In this document: piece after piece, positions 60,855 through 64,000 of the stretch
Layout: every line of letters begins with the position of its first letter
Position numbering within the stretch: position 1 is the first letter of the stretch
NCBI GenBank assembly: GCA_016217675.1
Contig: JACRHC010000083.1
Coordinates: forward strand, 1 to 64,000
Length of the DNA: 64,000 nt
Origin: Nitrospirota bacterium
Lineage (GTDB): Bacteria; Nitrospirota; Thermodesulfovibrionia; Thermodesulfovibrionales; UBA6898
Reading direction: 5' to 3'
The notes under the pieces: generated by a model
Seen by the model: the letters and a program-made list of their open reading frames with translations, nothing else
Told to the model about the DNA's origin: nothing
Database searches by the model: none
Translations under genes and position numbers: made by a program

Positions 60855-62128
60855 CCAACAACAGTCCCCTGCAGGTCATAGTCAAATGCCTGATCGATCC
60901 TGACCTGGACAAACTCATGCCTGTCAAAATCTGATCCTTTTATAAACACAACCCCGTCTATTTCAGGCGCCTGGGAATAGATCCGTGCAATCCCGACCCC
61001 GTCATCGATCTCATCAACAAGAGATCTGAAGGTCCTTCCGACAAGTCTCTTGTTCCTTTCAAGAGAAATGGCTGACTGCACCTCCATGATCCTGTCACGC
61101 CGCTTCGCCCGAATATGCTTCGGCACCTGACCTTTCAGACTATATGCAGCGCTTCCCTCTTCCCGCGAATAGGTGAAGACGCCAAGTCTGTCCAATTCCA
61201 TGCGCCGGACAAAATCGAGCATGGCCTCAAAATCCTTTTCAGTCTCCTGAGGGAAGCCGGTGATCAGGGTGCTCCTCAACGCCACATCCGGAACTGTCGC
61301 CCTGATCTTCTTTATCAGCTTTTCGTAATAATTACTGCCGCCTCCGCGCTTCATCAGCCCAAGGATCTTTTCTTCTGTGTGTTGAAGCGGTATATCAAGA
61401 TATTTGCATACCTTTTCTTCTGCTGCTATCGTTTCAAGAAGTTCATCGGTAATTGCGGTCGGATAGAGATAGAGAAGGCGTATCCAGAAATCTCCGTCAA
61501 TTGCAGCAAGATCTCTAACAAGCCGCGAAAGGTCATATTGAGCAAGGTCTTTGCCATAGGATGTAATATCCTGTGCAACAACAATAAGTTCACGCCGCCC
61601 TGCCCTGACAAGGGCTTCCGCCTCTTTCAGGATCTCCTCTGGCGTCCTGCTCCTGAAACTGCCGCGGATATCAGGGATTACGCAGTAAGAACAGCCCCTG
61701 TCGCAGCCCTCCGCTATCTTGAGATACGCATATGCGGTATCAGCAAGCCGAATCTCGGTTTCTTCGGAATCAGATGCCGATAACACGCCGGCACAGTATT
61801 CAACGATCTTATCATCATCGCCAACGCCACAGAGCAGATCGATCTCAGGGATCTCCTCTTTCAGTTCAGCACCAAACCGTTTGGCAAGGCATCCGAAGAC
61901 GACAAGTTTCTTCTTCCCGGACTCTTTAGCGGCTGTCAGATTAAGGATCTCTTCTATCGACTCCTTTTTGGCCGCATCGATGAATCCGCAGGTGTTGATC
62001 AGCAGAAGGTCTGCCTCCTCACGATCGTCAGTGTATGACAAACCCTTTGTCGCAAGCTTCTTCAGAAGGTTTTCTGAATCGACCAGATTCTTCGGGCAGC
62101 CGAGACTAACCAGGGATACCTTAGACAC
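60851..62128 (-). CDS. rimO: ribosomal protein S12 methylthiotransferase RimO
   Basis: Radical-SAM enzyme that methylthiolates an Asp of ribosomal protein S12. The 425 residues have the N-terminal cluster motif LVSLGCPKNLVDSEN, LLINTCGFIDAAKKES and VFGCLAKRF, the radical-SAM CDRGCSYCVIPDIRG near residue 140, and a C-terminal TRAM domain. These features separate RimO from the tRNA enzyme MiaB. It overlaps the DUF2062 gene by 8 bp. Confidence 0.95.
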   Translation of the reverse strand: MSKVSLVSLGCPKNLVDSENLLKKLATKGLSYTDDREEADLLLINTCGFIDAAKKESIEEILNLTAAKESGKKKLVVFGCLAKRFGAELKEEIPEIDLLCGVGDDDKIVEYCAGVLSASDSEETEIRLADTAYAYLKIAEGCDRGCSYCVIPDIRGSFRSRTPEEILKEAEALVRAGRRELIVVAQDITSYGKDLAQYDLSRLVRDLAAIDGDFWIRLLYLYPTAITDELLETIAAEEKVCKYLDIPLQHTEEKILGLMKRGGGSNYYEKLIKKIRATVPDVALRSTLITGFPQETEKDFEAMLDFVRRMELDRLGVFTYSREEGSAAYSLKGQVPKHIRAKRRDRIMEVQSAISLERNKRLVGRTFRSLVDEIDDGVGIARIYSQAPEIDGVVFIKGSDFDRHEFVQVRIDQAFDYDLQGTVVG

Positions 62129-62633
62129 GGTTTCTCCTCACTGTTCTGTAAATGATGAAATAACTGAGCAGCGCAGATACTGACCCAAGGACCGTTGTGC
62201 CCAAAAGAAACGGCATAAGGAGAGGCCCCATGGTATGAAGAAGTTCTTTTATGGACAGATGCGCCCAGTCAATGTCAGGAATAATATGATGCATGCCGAG
62301 GAGCCTGGCGCCAATCCATATACCAAGGGAATAGATCGGGACTATGGTCCAGGGATTGGTCACATAGATGCCGACAATGCTCACGAACTTATTAAGCCTG
62401 AAGACGAATGCCACCAGAAGACCGAGCACAGTATGCAGACCAATAAGCGGAGACATGCCGATAAACACGCCGACAGAGAATGCCAGCGCTATCCGGTGAG
62501 GCGATTCCTTAATGCTGAGGATCTGCCTGAACTTATCCCTGAGGTGAGAAATGCTGGTACCCCCGTGCAGAGACTTTAATTTTTTTCCCCTTTTCGTCAA
62601 CAACCGAGATTCCAGTGCGCGTGATCTCACCAA
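62121..62633 (-). CDS. DUF2062 membrane protein
   Basis: A 170-residue protein at its longest, with DUF2062 motifs FSVGVFIGMSPLIGLHTVLG, TNPWTIVPIY and a C-terminal helix pair. The start is unclear: no ATG precedes the domain, and TTG or GTG codons at 62633, 62630, 62603 and 62600 all lie inside thiL. The domain itself starts near residue 38. Function unknown, likely an envelope protein. It is flanked by overlaps with thiL and rimO. Confidence 0.8.
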   Translation of the reverse strand: MVRSRALESRLLTKRGKKLKSLHGGTSISHLRDKFRQILSIKESPHRIALAFSVGVFIGMSPLIGLHTVLGLLVAFVFRLNKFVSIVGIYVTNPWTIVPIYSLGIWIGARLLGMHHIIPDIDWAHLSIKELLHTMGPLLMPFLLGTTVLGSVSALLSYFIIYRTVRRNRV

Positions 62634-63519
62634 TACAAAAGGCCTTAACCTCTGCTATTGCAGGTGCTGTAAAGAGGAGTTCATAATCTTCGCCTCCGTT
62701 TACTGCCAGCTCAAGAGCAGAAATCCCCATACATGCAGCGGTCTTTTTCATCTCGTGCGAAACAGGTATGTCCGGAGCATGAATCCGTGCACCGACGCCG
62801 CTCTCCTTGCAGAGCCGTGAAAGATCGATCAACAGGCCATCGCTGATATCGATCATTGCCGTAGCAGTACCCGCAATTCTTTCCGGATTTCTGGCAAGCG
62901 GCATCAGGTGTCTCCTGAGCAGGGGAGCGGCAATATCCCATGCCACAGGCAATCCCTTTCTTCCGCGTTTCGTAAAATCGATCGTCCTTCGCATCTCCTT
63001 AAGCATTGCCAGCCCGCATGCAGAATCGCCGAGCGGACCGGTCACATAGATCCTGTCGCCAATCCTGGCTCCTTTTCGTTTCAGGATTTTTCCCCCGGTT
63101 CCGACTGCAGTAAGAGAAAGCATGATCCTGTCAGCAGAGGATATATCTCCTCCAATGAGGCTAACGCCGTAGGTCTTCAGCGCTTCTTCAATGCCGTCGA
63201 AGAAAAGGTCAAAAAATTCCCTGGTGCTGTTTCTGTGCGCTGAAAAGTTCAGAAGGACATATTGAGGCCTGCCGCCCATAGCATAGATATCGCTGATATT
63301 TACCGAAACCAGCTTAAAACCTAACTGAAAGGGGGTTGTCCAGGACAGGTCGAAATGAACTCCTTCCACCATCATATCTGTGGTGAGAAGAATATTCGTT
63401 CCGCCTCTGATCACGGCAGCATCGTCACCAATGCCTGTAGCAACACCCCGGGATCTCTTGCCAAAGCGCTTGCGGAGAATCTCGACAAGAGAAAGCTCGC
63501 CAGCCTGAGAAAGCTTCAT
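62533..63519 (-). CDS. thiL: thiamine-monophosphate kinase
   Basis: Phosphorylates thiamine monophosphate to thiamine diphosphate, the cofactor of the oxidoreductase at 27.1 kb. The 328 residues show GIGDDAAVIRGG, TTDMMVEGVHFDLSWTTP, SVNISDIYAMGGRP, GGDISSADRIMLSLTAVG and AMIDISDGLLIDLSRLC, the metal- and nucleotide-binding segments of the PurM-like fold. It starts 13 bp after lon. No other thi genes are nearby. Confidence 0.95.
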   Translation of the reverse strand: MKLSQAGELSLVEILRKRFGKRSRGVATGIGDDAAVIRGGTNILLTTDMMVEGVHFDLSWTTPFQLGFKLVSVNISDIYAMGGRPQYVLLNFSAHRNSTREFFDLFFDGIEEALKTYGVSLIGGDISSADRIMLSLTAVGTGGKILKRKGARIGDRIYVTGPLGDSACGLAMLKEMRRTIDFTKRGRKGLPVAWDIAAPLLRRHLMPLARNPERIAGTATAMIDISDGLLIDLSRLCKESGVGARIHAPDIPVSHEMKKTAACMGISALELAVNGGEDYELLFTAPAIAEVKAFCIGEITRTGISVVDEKGKKIKVSARGYQHFSPQG

Positions 63520-63532
63520 AATGGCAGAGAGA

Positions 63533-64000
63533 TCAGGATTTCTTCTTGGCCTTAAGCGCCGCTTTTAATACCTGATCCATGGTCTCGGCAAAGATGAACT
63601 CCATGTCCTTTTTGATATACTTTGGTATATCCTCAAGGTCCTTCTTGTTCCGCTTCGGCAGAATGATCTTCATGATACCCATGCGCTTTGCTGCCAGAGT
63701 CTTCTCCTTCAAACCGCCGATCGGCAGCACCCGGCCCCTGAGCGTCACCTCGCCGGTCATCGCAATGTTCTTGTTCACGGGCTTGCCGTTAAAGACCGAT
63801 GCTATGGCAGTGGCTATCGTAATTCCGGCTGACGGACCGTCCTTTGGTATTGCGCCTGCAGGCACGTGGATATGGACATCGGTCTTTGAAAAGATGTCTT
63901 CCTTGATGCCGAGCGTTTTCGCGGTTGACCTGACATAGCTGAGCGCTGCCTGGGCAGATTCCTTCATCACATCACCTAACTGTCCCGTGAGGGTAAGATT
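63533..64000 (-). CDS. lon: Lon protease, C-terminal part (cut by window edge)
   Basis: The frame is open to the window edge and encodes the last 155 residues of Lon. It reads [17 protein letters not shown] at the edge. The catalytic Ser is in [15 protein letters not shown] and the catalytic Lys in the [27 protein letters not shown] region. The end, [16 protein letters not shown], is typical. Lon is an ATP-dependent quality-control protease; its ATPase part lies outside. The GTG at 63970 is internal, not a start. Confidence 0.95.
   Translation of the reverse strand, partial: NLTLTGQLGDVMKESAQAALSYVRSTAKTLGIKEDIFSKTDVHIHVPAGAIPKDGPSAGITIATAIASVFNGKPVNKNIAMTGEVTLRGRVLPIGGLKEKTLAAKRMGIMKIILPKRNKKDLEDIPKYIKKDMEFIFAETMDQVLKAALKAKKKS

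Overview
The window reads as a chromosomal segment of an anaerobic or microaerophilic Gram-negative bacterium. Gram-negative traits are a TonB-dependent receptor, a FadL-type porin, gmhA and lipoproteins. Anaerobic traits are a membrane-bound periplasmic [NiFe] hydrogenase operon and 2-oxoacid:ferredoxin oxidoreductase subunits. QueH, split GlyQ/GlyS, a short NusA, many histidine kinases and a candidate sigma-54 promoter fit Nitrospirota (Thermodesulfovibrionia-like) or Desulfobacterota. That placement is inferred from gene content, not from a tree. Gene density is high, 4-bp ATGA overlaps are common, and I see no insertion sequence, prophage, CRISPR array, rRNA or tRNA.

Layout. 1-0.4 kb: end of a type II toxin-antitoxin pair. 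0.4-4.2 kb (minus): MoxR ATPase, DUF58 and transglutaminase cluster. 4.3-6.6 kb: argH and an LptM-like/fibronectin III lipoprotein. 6.7-16.3 kb (plus): a long run with gmhA, ruvC, ruvA, ruvB, queH, spoIID-like, queA, SPOR protein, phoH, HD phosphohydrolase, ybeY and a DgkA-PAP2 fusion. 16.3-25.5 kb (minus): hybrid kinase with its own substrate-binding protein, PAS kinase, prepilin peptidase, recG, nusA and rimP. 25.7-28.8 kb (plus): diguanylate cyclase, two oxidoreductase subunits lacking an alpha subunit, and a short N-acetylglutamate synthase. 28.9-34.0 kb (minus): TonB receptor, aldolase-like protein, CoA-transferase/GNAT fusion. 34.2-38.1 kb: arsC, a large hybrid kinase and cheD. 38.3-44.1 kb (plus): glyQS, rplM-rpsI, argC, a 50-residue peptide and a phosphodiesterase. 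44.1-47.1 kb (minus): two-component pair, HAD phosphatase, glycine-zipper lipoprotein. 47.3-48.4 kb (plus): DUF134-NifX-DsrE module behind a 42-bp palindrome. 48.4-54.3 kb (minus): hydrogenase operon. 54.6-64 kb: osmC, PilZ protein, Memo, dnaB, rplI, fadL, M50 protease, rimO, DUF2062, thiL and the 3' end of lon.

The most notable signal is in the hydrogenase large subunit. Its reading frame is interrupted by one in-frame TGA at exactly the second cysteine of the N-terminal nickel-binding motif (RxCGxC), and a perfectly paired 14-bp two-part hairpin starts one base after it. This looks like a selenocysteine codon with a bacterial SECIS element, but at the bridging L1 position. In the known [NiFeSe] enzymes selenium is in the C-terminal motif; here that motif keeps both cysteines. 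Other points worth a second look are a phoH gene whose only well-placed start is ACG, a terminator-like hairpin just ahead of rimP-nusA, the palindrome covering the DUF134 promoter, and 7-bp tandem repeats on both sides of ruvAB.
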